A DNA stretch of 64,000 nucleotides, from contig CM043698.1 of NCBI GenBank assembly GCA_023935145.1, positions 61,071,501-61,135,500 on the forward strand, written 5' to 3'. The position numbers and the translations under genes were made by a program. Under the pieces are notes generated by a model, which saw only the letters and a list, made by a program, of their open reading frames with translations, was not told the origin of the DNA and ran no database searches. Each line of letters begins with the position of its first letter. Positions within the stretch are counted from its first letter, which is position 1. The stretch comes from Bretschneidera sinensis. Its lineage: Eukaryota; Streptophyta; Magnoliopsida; Brassicales; Akaniaceae. Below are positions 1-11,587 of the stretch, piece by piece.

Positions 1-160
1 TTGCGCCTTAAGTACTCTTCTCTCGCACACCTATATATGTAACTTTTTGTGAGTAGTGTATAGTACTTTATTTTATCGATAAATGTATATAAAAGCAATG
101 ATTCATCTGCTAAGAGTAGACTGACGTTTTCACATAACTGATTTTTTAAAAATTATCATG

Positions 161-270
161 AAATTAAATTTTTAATTAATAATTATAAAAAAATATAATA
201 GTAATTGAATAAAATTAATTAAAAAATATTTAATTATTATTATTTTTTTATAATTATTAATAAAATTTTT
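161..270. repeat. AT-rich inverted repeat (MITE-like hairpin)
   Basis: The left arm (about 161-200) and right arm (about 231-270) are near-perfect reverse complements built around the core TTAATAATTATAAAAAAATA. The DNA could fold into a long hairpin with a short loop. This looks like a small MITE or the centre of one. I found no clear target-site duplication, and AT-richness makes chance symmetry easier. Confidence 0.5.
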
Positions 271-528
271 TGATTCTATAATAAATTTTACGGATTTGAT
301 GGGATATGATCAAAATCTAAAAACATTGCTCAACTTGGACGCCTATATATGTATGTACAAATTCAGGACTCTAGATGCCATTGGGTCTAGTGTTTTTATA
401 ATGTGCACACTACATAACTTATCGATCGGGTGAGAATCACTTGTTTTGTTTTTGTGCAAGCGAGTTTGCCCATAAAATCTGAACAGATGTAAAATTGAGC
501 ATAATGCTCCTGGTAAAATTATGGTAAG

Positions 529-790
529 CTTGTGAATTTGCCAACTCTTTTGCCTAAGATTGAAAAACTAATTTTTTGAGATTTTGGTCCATAATCAACT
601 CATAAAATTGAATAGATCAAATTGAATAGTGATGGTTATGCTTCTGGTAATTCAGGTCGCTTGTGAATTTGCCAACTCTTTTGCCCAAGATTGAAAAACT
701 AATCTTTTGAGATTTTGGTCCATTGATCATCTCATAAAGTTGAATGGGTCAAATTGAATAGTGATGATTCTGCTTCTGGTAATTCAGGTC
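529..790 (+). repeat. 131-bp tandem duplication
   Basis: Two copies of one unit lie head to tail, starting at about 529 and 660 (both begin CTTGTGAATTTGCCAACTC). They differ at a few positions. A more diverged third piece may precede them at about 470-528. The second copy runs into the RNase H-like fragment that follows, so the duplication covers the start of that pseudogene. Confidence 0.8.
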
Positions 791-1215
791 ACTATAATGG
801 TGGTGGGTTACTATGTGATAAGAGAGATTGTTGGATTAAAGGTTTTTCTAAAAATATTGGTTTTAGTTTTAGTGTGACAGTGGAATTATTGACCTTTAGA
901 GATGGTTTTATTTTTGTTTGTGATTTTGACATTCAACGCTTTCACGCTAAACTTGATGTTTAGATTGTTTTGAAATTAAATATTAATAATGTATCAGAAA
1001 ATCCTCTACATGAGTTTCTTATTTGAAATTACAAATTATTATTTAGAGATTTCACCAAGTACTCGCTATACCATATTTTCGGAGAAGCCAACCAAACTGT
1101 TGACCTGCTGGCAAGGAAGGACAGTTACTTTTGACTATGTTGCTTTTGCTTTTCCTCCTTATCTTATATTATGAAAATGGACATTAGAAAAGTTTCTTCC
1201 TCTAAGACTATTTGT
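700..1215 (+). pseudogene. RNase H-like (RVT_3 type) pseudogene fragment
   Basis: Translation of about 750-960 gives a GNSGHYNGGGLLCDKRDCWI segment followed by KGFSKNIGF and a ...VELLTFRDG stretch. After a stop and frameshift, the sequence around 1,030-1,130 resembles the end of the same domain (a YHIFGEANQTVDLLARK-like reading in another frame). This order matches the plant RNase H-like domain that ends many LINE polyproteins and also occurs as free plant genes (established family knowledge). Stops and frame changes show it is dead. It may be the 3' part of an old LINE; no poly-A tail or reverse transcriptase is visible beside it. Confidence 0.6.
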
Positions 1216-2720
1216 ATTTCTATTTAAGCTATGAATTTCCTCTTTTCGACCAAAAAAAATATTATGATTAGAAAAATAAAAACCGCTTATGCACTCACTT
1301 GTTCATGAATTCTACTAATGGAAATATCATTTTTCTTAATAATTGTTTTCAAATAAAAAATGACAATTCACTATTCTTAACCAAACATTAAAAAAAAAAA
1401 TCTTAATAATTATTTTCTTGTACATTTGTAACAATATTCTCAAAAGTGAATGATCATTGTCCCCTAAACATGATAATATATTTTAATATCCTCCTTGAAG
1501 AAAGACGCAAGGGAAGATCTCCAGATGCTTACCCGCGATGATATACAGCATTTTGAAGTACATGAACTCTGGTATGGCAATCAATGGTGGGCAAAAAATA
1601 TTCGTCCATCACCCTACAAGCTACAACAGCCTTGGAGTTGCATTATACTCGTTAACTCTGTGTAATTATTTTCATCACCACTACGTATGTGGATCATACC
1701 CTGCCTCCATCCAGCAAAGTAGAGCCATCATCTAATTGTTTTTCACCCCAATTAGTTGTTGCAGCCTTTTAAGTTTTATTCATTCAAATTGCATTTAAAC
1801 AACCCTAAAACAATGTCAAAATAGTTTATTAAAATTCACTCTTTAAAATATTCTTATTGCCATGATAAAGTCAGAGTGGCCAAAAGTAAGAGACAAATTA
1901 CCATTCCTAATCACTAAATGGTAATTTTTTGTTTGCAAAACAGCGGAAAATACCTTCAATTAAGATCGTTGAGAAAAGAAAAAGGAAAGTGATGTAAAAA
2001 TTTATCATTTTATAAACTTTTGCTTTGACAATAAGATCTTTGATATAAGTTCACCCAAAATAAAATCTACTTTTAAGACTACAAAGTGATGCTACTTTTA
2101 ACTGCCAACTGGCACATGGCTACATTTGATATTCCCTGATCAAACCAAATGAAGCCAGACATCTAAAAATGGAATGGAAATGATTTTCCAATACAGTATA
2201 CAAGAACATTATAACAGCATGTTGCGTGCTAGTAAAAATGACTAAACATCAGAATCCAATCAAATAATGAAAAGCAAGTTGCCTCTTTTCCTTCTCCACC
2301 CCACCCGTCTTTCTGGCAAGTCTGGAGATAATATGGCAAAAAACCAGCAATGACTACACATATCAGCACCAAGCAAGAGAAACGCCCAGGACTGAGAATA
2401 ACAAGCTACTTAACAAGATGAAGACTTCCATGGACAATATCAAATGACTGCTCTCAGCTTGTCTTTTAACGTGCAATGACAAAACTGATAGGCAGGACAA
2501 GATCTCGAAAATTAAAGAGTCACTTCAGTTGAGGCAACCCCATGAGATCTGGTAGTCTGGGTGCTCTAAGCTTCTAACGACAGGAATGCAGGTGGCACTT
2601 CTCCTGCCTTTCTGAAACTCAATTTCACTGATTCATAGGTCAACGATACTCTTCAAGGTTGGTTAGCCTCAAGCTTTCATATTCAGAATCCCATATAATA
2701 CGATTGAAGCAACTAAATTC
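1216..2720. other. Intergenic DNA without recognisable gene
   Basis: This stretch is AT-rich, with only short open frames and no domain I recognise on either strand. The segment from about 2,100 to 2,700 is less AT-rich and could be 3'-UTR or decayed exon sequence of the minus-strand candidate that follows, but nothing fixes that. Confidence 0.4.
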
Positions 2721-2724
2721 CAAA

Positions 2725-3575
2725 CTGAGAGATAGAAGCCGTCAATGTTTCAACCTGAAGTTGTACTTCGCTTTTCACATCTTTGAGGGAGTTGTTTTCA
2801 TATCAATGTTCCAAAGCACCCTGGAAAAGAGGAGAGGGTGGAAGTGGAAATCCATTTAGTAGCCTTCACACAGTGTTTGAAGATGTAAAAAGGGAAAAAG
2901 AAAAAGAAAACGTGTCCAATAATTCTCTAGGAACTAACAGTGAGTTTCTACCAGCTTGTTTCAATAATCAAATTAGTGTGTAACAGCAGTGAGACTGAAA
3001 GATGGTTTAACCTCTCCTGTCTCACAAATTTCAATAGCTTCAGGAAAGCCACTATCTATATGTATTATGAATTCACTTGCTCAGATTACTCTAGCCCTAT
3101 ATTTGGTTTCAAGAGTGATGGAGCGCATCATTTTTAGCATCAGAATCCAACTTGGTAGCAATTTCTACTTCAAGTATGTCCAAACTAGCCTTTATTTAAT
3201 TAGTCAATAGCAAATAAATCATTAATTACCTACACTCTGCGGTTCAATATGAACATAGCTGAGCAAGGGGAGGTAACATTTCTCATATCTTTCAACTGAA
3301 GCCCAATACCTGAATATAACATCCACCAAAAATATACACCTGAAATATTCACATTTAACTGAATAAGCAGGCTCAAAACAGAACTGAACTATCTTAAAGT
3401 TGCACATTTACCTCATGCCACTACAAAAAGAAAATTTTAAATCTCTTTACTCCATTCAAGGGAAGTTGGAAGGTCTTGAACCATTGTTGTAGCCAAAGGA
3501 GAATGCTTGTTTTCCTTAAAAGGAAGGAGCTTCCCCAAATGTAAGCTCTTCACAGCCCAGCTAGCTGGCTGCAAT
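2725..3575 (-). pseudogene. Unidentified minus-strand gene or gene remnant
   Basis: Three minus-strand segments look coding. About 3,462-3,572 follows a good acceptor (TTTATTGCAG) and reads SWAVKSLHLGKLLPFKENK and onward to ...DLPTSLEWSKEI before a stop. About 3,228-3,318 lies between AG and GT signals and reads RYWASVERYEKCYLPLLSYV and onward. About 2,728-2,815 reads NNSLKDVKSEVQLQVETLTA and onward, like a coiled-coil end. I could not join them in one consistent phase, the third has in-frame stops upstream, and I do not recognise the family. It may be a real gene's 3' end that I failed to splice, or a decayed copy. Confidence 0.3.
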
Positions 3576-3839
3576 AAATGATCAACTTGGCTTAGACATA
3601 TAGAGAATTGAAAACTGTATGGAAGAACCAGAATATCTGAGAATTATGATCGAGGAAAAGAGGTTGTGAGCCAATCAGTCAGCTCAATATATAGAAAGGT
3701 GAAAGAAGGAAAGAAAAGAAAAGGTTTAGGGGGAGGGGAGCAGGAGAAAACTAGCTCAGTCAGCAAAGGGCATCTTTATTTTCACAAGAAAGTATGTCCT
3801 TAATTTACTTAAGGAAACTATTATGAATGATTTTGATAT

Positions 3840-4670
3840 TTTATAGGAATTGAAGTTGCTCGCTCTCGTGATGGTAAAAATATATTCTTGATTTATTGAG
3901 TGATAGAGAGATGTGGGGTGCAAGCCTATAGACAATCTTATAGATCTCAACACAAAACTTTCAGTTGATCAAGGTGAGTTGTTGACTAATTCAGGACAAT
4001 ATAGACGATTTATTGGGAAATTGAATTATTTAACTATCATTAAGCCAAATATCTCATTTACAACAAGTGTGGCTAGTCAATTTCTAGATACCCTATGGAC
4101 TAATCATTGGATGTTGTTAACCATGTTCTAAGATATCTTAATATTGCCCCTCACCGTGGTTTACTTTATCAAGATCATTGTCATACTCAGATTGAGATTT
4201 CTACTGATGTAGATTGGACGAGTTTTCTATTGGATAGGAAATCAACTACTGGATATTGTGTGTTCGTTGGGAGTAATCTTAGTGTCACAAAATAGTAAGC
4301 AATTTAAGTAGTGGTTGCTATATCAAACGCATAGTCTGAATACACAGCAATGATATACACCATCTAAGGCAATTGTTGACAAAACTTAGATTTGAGAAGC
4401 CATATCTTGTGAGCTTGGTGTGTAATAATCAAGTAGCTATTCATATTGCAATTAATCCAGTGTTTTATGAAAGAACAAAGTGTATTGAGATTGATTGTCA
4501 TATTATTCGAAAAAACATTTATAGACTGTGATTAGTACAAGACATGGAATCAGTAGATCAGTTAACAGACTTGTCTACTAAACCATTAGATGGTCTTCGA
4601 GTTAAATCAATTTATAAAAAGTTGGGAGCATGTGATATATATGCTTTGACTTGAAGGGGAGTGTTTAAGG
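3840..4670 (+). mobile_element. Ty1/Copia fragment: end of reverse transcriptase and RNase H
   Basis: The reading starts at GIEVARSRDGK (about 3,847) and continues through GCKPIDNLIDLNTKLS and QYRRFIGKLNYLTIIKPNIS to the RNase H part (HTQIEISTDVDWTSFLLDRK, then STTGYCVFVGSN). Further 3', after stops, a degenerate NQVAIHIAINPVFYERTKCI reading is followed by TTGAAGGGGAGTGTT, the usual polypurine tract and LTR start of plant Copia elements. Several stops and frameshifts make it inactive. No 3' LTR could be delimited. Confidence 0.85.
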
Positions 4671-5009
4671 TATTCTTGTAACATGCATATATGCTTTAAT
4701 TTAATTAGTAAAGCACTAGACATTGTCCGCCGACCTTTTCACTCTCACCTTATTCTAGTCCCATGTTTAAATTTTGCATTAAAGAAAGCCATTTGAACTC
4801 TAAAGGACGCCAAAATGCACCTAAATCACAGGGAAGTCTATGTATTGCCAAGAATCAACTTTCATTTTGTCATGGGTTGGAAACGCCACCCATGCCCTAT
4901 TTTGGTCATAATGTTGGCTTGTTAGTTGTTGTGCAGCTGGTGATTTTATAAAATGTTGCACCATAATGAAGCCTCTTGCTTGTTAATTTCATGTATTTTT
5001 TCATTTTTT
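4671..5009. other. Spacer between the two Copia fragments
   Basis: It starts with LTR-like sequence after the polypurine tract of the plus-strand fragment. No TG...CA boundary or target duplication could be fixed. No gene is visible. Confidence 0.4.
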
Positions 5010-5840
5010 ATCAATTCCCAAAAATTATAGCTTGTCGAAGTCCTTGATTTCAAACTCTTTGGCAAGAAAGCTCTTTAGTCTCTAAAGTATCTGTCATCAC
5101 TATATCATCAACATATACTATGATAATAGTGATAGAATTTTGTCTTGTTTGATGAACATAGTACATTGCTTTGATAATACCCAAAGCTTAACACAGTCTT
5201 GCTAAATCCGCTAAACCATGCTTAGGAGACTGCTTGAGGCCATATAATATATTTTTAAGCTTGCATACCTTCTTTTCTGTCTTTTAACTAGTAAATCCAA
5301 GAGGTAACTCTATATACACTCCCTCCTCTAAGTCTCCGTGAAGGAAGACATTCTTTATATCCAATTGTTGTAAGTCCCAGCCTAGGTTTGTTGTACATGA
5401 GAAAAGGACTTGAATAGAGTTCATCTTGGCCACTAAGGCAAAGTCTCCTGATAATCAATTCCCTAGGTTTGGGTAAAACCTTTGGCTAGCAGCTTTGCCT
5501 TGAATCTTTCAATAATGCCATCCATTTACAGTAATTCTTTCAATGGGAGTAGTAAGCTCCCAAGTATTATTCTTTGTTAGAGCCATCGTTTCCTTACCAT
5601 GGCTTCCTTCCCCCAAGGATCATCAAATGCTTCTTTCCTCTTATGATCATCAAATGTTTCCTTCCAATTATGAGGAATAGAAACAAAAGACAAAGAGGAA
5701 ACAAAATCCCTACAAGACGGATATAGGGAATCATATGAAACAAATTTAGATATAGCCATATAGGATGTTAACTACAAGCCCTAACCCCTTTTTCTAAGAG
5801 CAATAGGAAGATCAAGATCAACTTCAAGCTCTTGTGCAAT
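5010..5840 (-). mobile_element. Ty1/Copia fragment: start of reverse transcriptase
   Basis: Minus-strand reading from about 5,840 gives DLDLPIALRKG, then AISKFVSYDSLYPSCRDFVS and SLSFVSIPHNWKE, followed further on by a frameshifted RT core: an AKLLAKGFTQ-like stretch, an LQQLDIKNVFLHGDLEEGVY-like stretch, and a VYVDDIVMT motif near 5,100-5,120. A short internal duplication (DDHKRKEAFDDPWGKEAM) is present. It is degenerate. It covers the half of Copia RT that the plus-strand neighbour at 3,840-4,670 lacks, and points towards it. Confidence 0.85.
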
Positions 5841-6233
5841 ATTATTTGCATCAAGATGCTCTTTGGGCTAAAATAGATTTGTATGGTCATTGTATTTATG
5901 ATGCTTGTTGTCAGTTAGAGATAGAGTATTACTCGCCAAGGATATCATATGTGCCCAACGTCGAAAATGTGTTTTTCAGGATAACACAACTAGTTGACAA
6001 AGTTTCAGTAAAATTAAAGAGCCTCGCCAAAGTTTCTCACAAAAATAGTTCCATTCTAGAACAATCAAAGCAAAATGAAATTAATGATGTTTAACTCCAA
6101 CCCCAAAAACAAAGATAAAGAATACAAGACCATTGGTTCTCTCAATTTAATGGGGGAACTTTAGGCTCAATTTATGTTCATCTCAACCTTTTATTTGATT
6201 TGGTGGACAATGTTATGCCACTTAAAAAAATTA

Positions 6234-6505
6234 GGCTTAATTACAAAAAAAATACCTTATGTTTTTCTTCATTTTTAAAAAATACCCGAGGTTTTTTTTT
6301 GGCAAAAAATACCCTGTGATATATTTCTATTAGTAAAAAATACTCAATGTTATGTTTCTGTTAACAAAAAATAATATGTTGTTAGTCCACCCCAAAGTAT
6401 TTTTTTGCAAATAGAAACATACCACAAAGTGTTTTTTATCACAAAAAACCTCAAGGTATATTTTAAAAACGAAGTCAATCACAAGACAATTTTTGTAATT
6501 AAGCC
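6234..6505. mobile_element. MITE with 9-bp target duplication
   Basis: Terminal inverted repeats GGCTTAATTACAAAAA (left) and TTTTTGTAATTAAGCC (right) enclose a 272-bp, largely palindromic AT-rich element. It is flanked by AAAAAATTA at 6,225-6,233 and again at 6,506-6,514. A 9-bp duplication fits the Mutator superfamily, although the low-complexity target weakens that assignment. There is no coding capacity. Confidence 0.8.
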
Positions 6506-7559
6506 AAAAAATTATGGCACATCATCATCTTAAACGAATTAATTGAAACTTAAATACTTCAGTTTTAAATTAAAAAAAATAGCCATCAGTCTTTTTTTTT
6601 TCATTTTCTCCTAAAATTATTTTCAAGAATTTTCTTTTCAAGTTTCTTCCTTCTCCATTGTGGAAGGATCTGCTATGGTTTGGATGGTGATGCTCATATC
6701 TTTTTTGGAGCTTCTTTCAATTCTTTACCTTCGTCTAAAACTGATTACTTGATGACTTAATTAGGAATGAGAACCAAGCCAAAAAATAAATAGGGATTTG
6801 TGCTTCCATTGCATTGGACGAAATAAACCTTCTACGTACTAAGGCATCTTCCATTGTTTCTATTAATAGGACGAAATAGGACTGTCTTGGCTTAATGTGA
6901 TATTCTTTTGTGGTGTTTCTCCATGATTTGTAATCAGTCCACAAATCAGTTTACTTTGTCGACAAAATAGGACTTGTAACTAAAGGCATCTCCCATTGCA
7001 TTGGGATTGACAGTGATCATTGATTTTTTTTTGCTTTTGTAATAATAAACATAAAACAACTTTAGGGAAAAAAACTAACATCAATTATTAATTAATTTAA
7101 AACTAAGACGCAACATAATTTTATATATTCAAATTAAATAGCAAATTGAGATGAATTTTAATTGAATTTAAAGTTTTCTCTTAAAATTGAGAGAACTAAA
7201 ATTCATTCGGTAGTAATATATGTTTTATTAAGAACCCACAATTTATTTATTTAATTATATCTTATTTGATGTAATAAATTTATTATGAAATGATTTGCTT
7301 TATTTTGGATGTGTGAACTATTTGATTTTAGTTTTTTTTTTTATAAAGATTTTGGCATTTTAGAATTATCAAAATAATTGACTTTTGCATGTAAAATGAT
7401 TTTAATTTATCATTATAAATAATATTTTTAATTTTAACTAATTTTAAATTATTCATACGGTTCGATCCTTTTACCTGATTAACCACTGACCCACTTACTC
7501 ATCAACTCTAAGCCGAGTCAACACACCAAAAATATAAAATCAAAACTTGAAAGCACTAC
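6506..7559. other. Intergenic AT-rich DNA upstream of the CFAP20 gene
   Basis: No coding signal was recognised. The region should contain the CFAP20 promoter at its right end; an AATATAAAAT stretch near 7,530 could serve as a TATA element, but it is not distinctive. Confidence 0.35.
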
Positions 7560-8175
7560 CAGTACCGAGGCCTTCAAATCGTTGTTTAAGGTATAGAAGA
7601 ACTTTGTTGCGGTCAAAATCTTTTCTCGCGAAACAAACAGGTACGAAGTGAATTGTTGGAACTTATGATCAATTGCCTTTTCCTTTTTGTTTCTTCTTGC
7701 TGAGTTTGATCAAGGAGAATTAGTGGCTAGGGTTTCAATCTACGGATCCATGTAGTGCGGCCCTTTTGCTTTTGTCTGGTTTTTCTTCTGTTTTTTTTAA
7801 TTACCATCTTTCTTTCTTGTTTCATGATTCCCCCCTCCCCTCTAATAATTTCAATCAACAGTATGGTACAGACAAGAAGGTATTTAGTTAATTCAATTAT
7901 TTCTTCAAAATTTATGCGAATAGAAATGTTAGTAATCAAATGAGTTCTAAGCACGCGATAAGTAATCATAAATTATTCATGATTTTGAGTTTTATGTCAT
8001 ACAGCCCACATTCATAAAAGGAGTTCTTTGTAACACAGGTAAAAACTCAAACTAATCAAGGAATTTAGAACTGTGGGTTATTGGTATACTTTGGCTTGAT
8101 TTAGTTTATGAGAATAGTTATTAAATATATTTTTCGTTTGAAATTCATTGTAGCTCAGGCTTAAAATTGCCTAAG
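7560..8175 (+). other. Probable 5'-UTR exon and 5'-UTR intron of the CFAP20 gene
   Basis: A donor-like AACAG/GTACGA occurs at about 7,639/7,640, and an acceptor-like TTGTAGCTCAG at about 8,149-8,159 lies just upstream of the start codon. This suggests a leading non-coding exon and an intron of about 0.5 kb in the 5'-UTR. An AGGGTTT telo-box-like motif lies at about 7,729. The transcription start is inferred, not seen. Confidence 0.4.
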
Positions 8176-10220
8176 ATGTTCAAGAACACGTTTCAGTCTG
8201 GATTCCTGTCCATTTTATACAGTCTTGGGTATGTTGCCTTTTTATTTATTTTTCTTGGGCATATATTTAATCGACTCTCAAGTTTACACGTGCAACTTAT
8301 TTCATGATTTGCTGGTTTCTTTGGATTTTGTAGGGGCAAACCCTTGCAGATATGGGACAAAGAAGGTGAGTAGCTTTTTTCTTTGGAGTTCATAGTGATT
8401 TTACTTTGAGCTCTTTCTGTATATGCATCTCATAGCTCATATTTAGTGCAAGATTGTAGTTTTGTTTGTTATGTTGCCTTGTTTATGGAAATTATCATGA
8501 ATCGTTGTTTATGTTAGAAGTTCTCTGATGTGATGTGGATATGAAGAAAATTTTCTAGTTCTTATGCTTCTGAATTGATGTTTATGAGCCGTGCACTACC
8601 TGGTGTTGAAAGGGAAGGGGATTCAGCCGTTTTATGATTTCCACTTGGGTATTAACTGCAGCCTTCATAATCCTTTTCCCTGAATGTTTTTTGTTTGTTA
8701 GAGTGCTCAAAGTGAGAGTCCTATGATCCTTATTTAACTATCATCTTGATATCTTGATTAAGGTCACTAGAAGTATGCGAGATGTTTTTGGCTGATTATT
8801 TGCCTTTGTCTTATTTAGGAGGCAAACTTCTTATAGGAGATTTTTCCTGTTACTTTTTGTTTTGAGTCTTTTGCAGTTGTCAATGGCCATATAAAGCGAC
8901 CTCATGATGAAGACATTCAATCCAATGTACTTGAAATAGTTGGATCAAATGTACAATCAACGTACATTACATGCCCAGTGGATCCTAATGCAACTCTTGG
9001 TATAAAACTCCCATTTTTGGTAATGGTAGTGAAGAATCTGAAGAAATATTTCACATTTGAAATTCAAATTCTGGATGATAAGAATGTGCGACGACGTTTT
9101 AGAGCTTCTAACTTTCAAGTGTGTAAGTCTGCCCATGTTTTTCGTGTTTATAATTTATCTCATTTTCCCCCTTGTCTTTCAGAGAAATTCTGGCAAGTAA
9201 TGAATATACATTTGGTTTATGCTTGTCTAGAAGAAATTTCTTGTAATGCTAGTAGCATTAATGATTGTTTATGAATTAATCTTAAGAGCGAAGAGGACAT
9301 GTGATCAATTACCTAGGATACAGGTGCACTTATTTATTTATTTCTTGGCACCATGTATTAATTTTGCTATGCATACAATTTGTAACTATCAGATGCTCTT
9401 TAATCTGATCATCTAGGCAAAAAGCCCATGGCTTGTTTATCAGTTTATAAGATGGGTATAGTTTTATTTTTTATTTTTTATTTTTTATGTTATCCTTCTT
9501 GAGGCAATCCATGAGTTCTATAGAGAATTGGCAAAAGAAAGTAATAACGAAGTGCTAAGCTTTAGTTTGAGGTTTTGGGAGGCATATGGTTGTAGATCTG
9601 TCATTGGGGAGTTATGTGACAAATAGGAAGAGAATTAGAAGCTGTTGAGATTTCATTCTTATTGCCGTTTTATTCCTGTTTAAATGTAGTGGCTTTGTCA
9701 TTTCTTTTGTGCTTCCTCTAGATGGTAAAATGGATAGCTATTGCTTTCTTCTGCTGGAAATTGCACAATAGTTTTCATGGTGAAGGTATCATAGTCATTG
9801 GGCATGTTGACTTGATTGATGCACAGTTGCTACCTGTTTCAACTGAAAAATAAATGTTGCATGAATTTGTAGGCTGTGACTCGAGTGAAGCCATATATTT
9901 GCACCATGCCACTGAGAATGGATGAGGGTTGGAATCAAATCCAATTGAATCTGGCTGATTTTACCAGGAGAGCATATGGAACCAACTATGTTGAGACATT
10001 GCGAGTTCAGGTTCATGCAAACTGCCGCCTGAGGAGGATATATTTCTCTGACCGCCTATACTCAGAAGAGGAACTCCCACCAGAATTTAAACTGTACCTT
10101 CCAATGCAGGTAAGAATGCCCTTGTCAGGTTACTGTGATGTGAAGTTTTCATGTCTAGCTTTGCATTTTTGGTAATTCTCTCTTTTTTTGGGTCTGATTT
10201 TCCGATTGCAGAAAGTGTGA
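8176..10220 (+). CDS. CFAP20: CFAP20 family protein (cilia- and flagella-associated protein 20 homologue)
   Basis: Five coding exons join in phase: 8176-8228, 8334-8365, 8877-9118, 9873-10109 and 10212-10220, with GT-AG introns throughout. The total is 573 nt, or 190 aa plus TGA; family members are about 190 aa. The protein starts [20 protein letters not shown] and contains the hallmark [20 protein letters not shown] block and the [20 protein letters not shown] block. It ends in ...[10 protein letters not shown], shorter than the animal tail. CFAP20/BUG22 is a beta-sandwich protein that acts as an inner-junction component of axonemes in ciliates and animals (established). Land plants without cilia keep it, with roles reported outside the axoneme, so its job here is not shown by sequence. 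No disruption was seen. It is convergent with THO1. Confidence 0.95.
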
Positions 10221-10451
10221 CAAGTTCCATGAAAAGCTCAGGAAATTTTCAGATTCTGTCTTTTATTATCTGTGTCAGTCAACCATTCCAAGATAAAACT
10301 TTTTCTTCAAGTTTATGTAATAGAAAAATCTCACTAAAGTCCTAGAACTTGAGTTACTTGGCAGTTTACTATTAATGTTTGACTGGTTTGACTAAGATCA
10401 TTGGGGGATATATGATTTTCTTATTGCCTAGGCTATTGGGATAATTTATAT
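10221..10451 (+). other. 3'-UTR and downstream flank of CFAP20
   Basis: The sequence after the stop codon presumably holds the 3'-UTR. No sharp polyadenylation signal stands out. A downstream MITE bounds it on the right. Confidence 0.4.
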
Positions 10452-10644
10452 TTGGCTAAAATATATTTTTAGTCTTTAAGTTTTATATTTGGTTTCATTT
10501 ATGTCGTTCACTTTCTGATCGTTTCAAATGGATCACTGAATTTACAATTTCTTTTCAATTGGTTCCTTGTGGGTGTAAATTAAGGACCTAATAGAAACAA
10601 TCATAAAGTAAAGGGCGTAAATGAACTAAAAATGTAATTTGGCC
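10452..10644. mobile_element. MITE with imperfect terminal inverted repeats
   Basis: The left end (about TGGCTAAAATATATTTTTAG) and right end (CTAAAAATGTAATTTGGCC) are inverted copies. The interior has the pattern of a small non-coding element, including mirrored stretches around CATTTATGTCGTTCA and GGGCGTAAATGAAC. Its target duplication is unclear. It sits just 3' of the CFAP20 gene. Confidence 0.6.
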
Positions 10645-11587
10645 CTGAATTTTTTTCAAGCTGTTTTTTTAAGCTTGATTCTTCTACTTCAGCATTAAGA
10701 TTTGGCACCACAACAAGAAGATGAGTGGCGTTGTTGATTAGGTCAAGTAAACAGTCTTTGGCACATGAAAATGTGGGGTTTTTCTGTGTCGTGTGGGAAT
10801 TTCAAAGTTGAGAAAGCAAATGAGCTTGTTTGTTGTGACAGATAGTTGACAGCATTTGAAGAGGTTTATTTTTTTCATCATTAGAAAGGAAAACATGCAT
10901 GCCATAAACTATGAATGTAGATTTTTGTTATTCATTGGTACCTTTATCATCATTGCGTTGTGGATAGATGCGTAATCAAGCTTAGTTCAATAGTTACATA
11001 TTTTTTCTTAAAGATAAATAATTAATTTCGTTTACCATCGTCAGATTTAAAAAATTAAAAATACATCTATAGAGATTGTCTAAACAGCATGGGAAGGACG
11101 CACATATGCAAAGATGCTTTGGTAGCTTATTCCCCTTTACATCTTTCACTGCCTTGCCTGTGCATGATAGCAGTGATGAAAATCAGCAAATGTAAACTAT
11201 GGTCAACCATGAGCCATATCGTAATTTAGTCATTTAATTATAGTTAACCAACTAAAATCCAATTAAACCAAGTTCAATAATCTGGCAGGAGTTAGATTTT
11301 TTTTTTCTTGTTTTATTAAGGCTTCTCCGTTCTAATTTTCAATATTAGATTTTTAGTCTAGTATTTCTGATAATGCCTATTATAACATGTTGGATAATTT
11401 TGTTAAGAACTTCTGGTAAATTATGTCACGACTAACTTGTGTATCAGAATATCTATAAAAAGAAAAACGAGAAATAAAATTTGTTTTCAAAAAATTATAG
11501 AATTCTGTAGTTTTGCTTCTTCAAGACAAATACACCTTCTAACTTATAATTCTTTTCACATGATGTCTAATCATGGGAGACATCCTC
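10645..11587. other. Short intergenic region between convergent CFAP20 and THO1
   Basis: AT-rich DNA with no gene recognised. It must contain the 3'-UTR and poly-A site of the minus-strand THO1 gene just left of 11,588. The distance between the two stop codons is only about 1.4 kb. Confidence 0.5.

Noticed and set aside
5834..6094. 86-codon plus-strand frame next to the Copia fragment
   Set aside because: No domain was recognised, and it starts inside sequence antisense to the Copia reading; it is probably chance.
8978..9274. Open frame extending CFAP20 exon 3 past 9,118
   Set aside because: Homology stops at ...FRASNFQ, a GT donor follows, and AVTRVKP resumes at 9,873; the extension is read-through of the intron.
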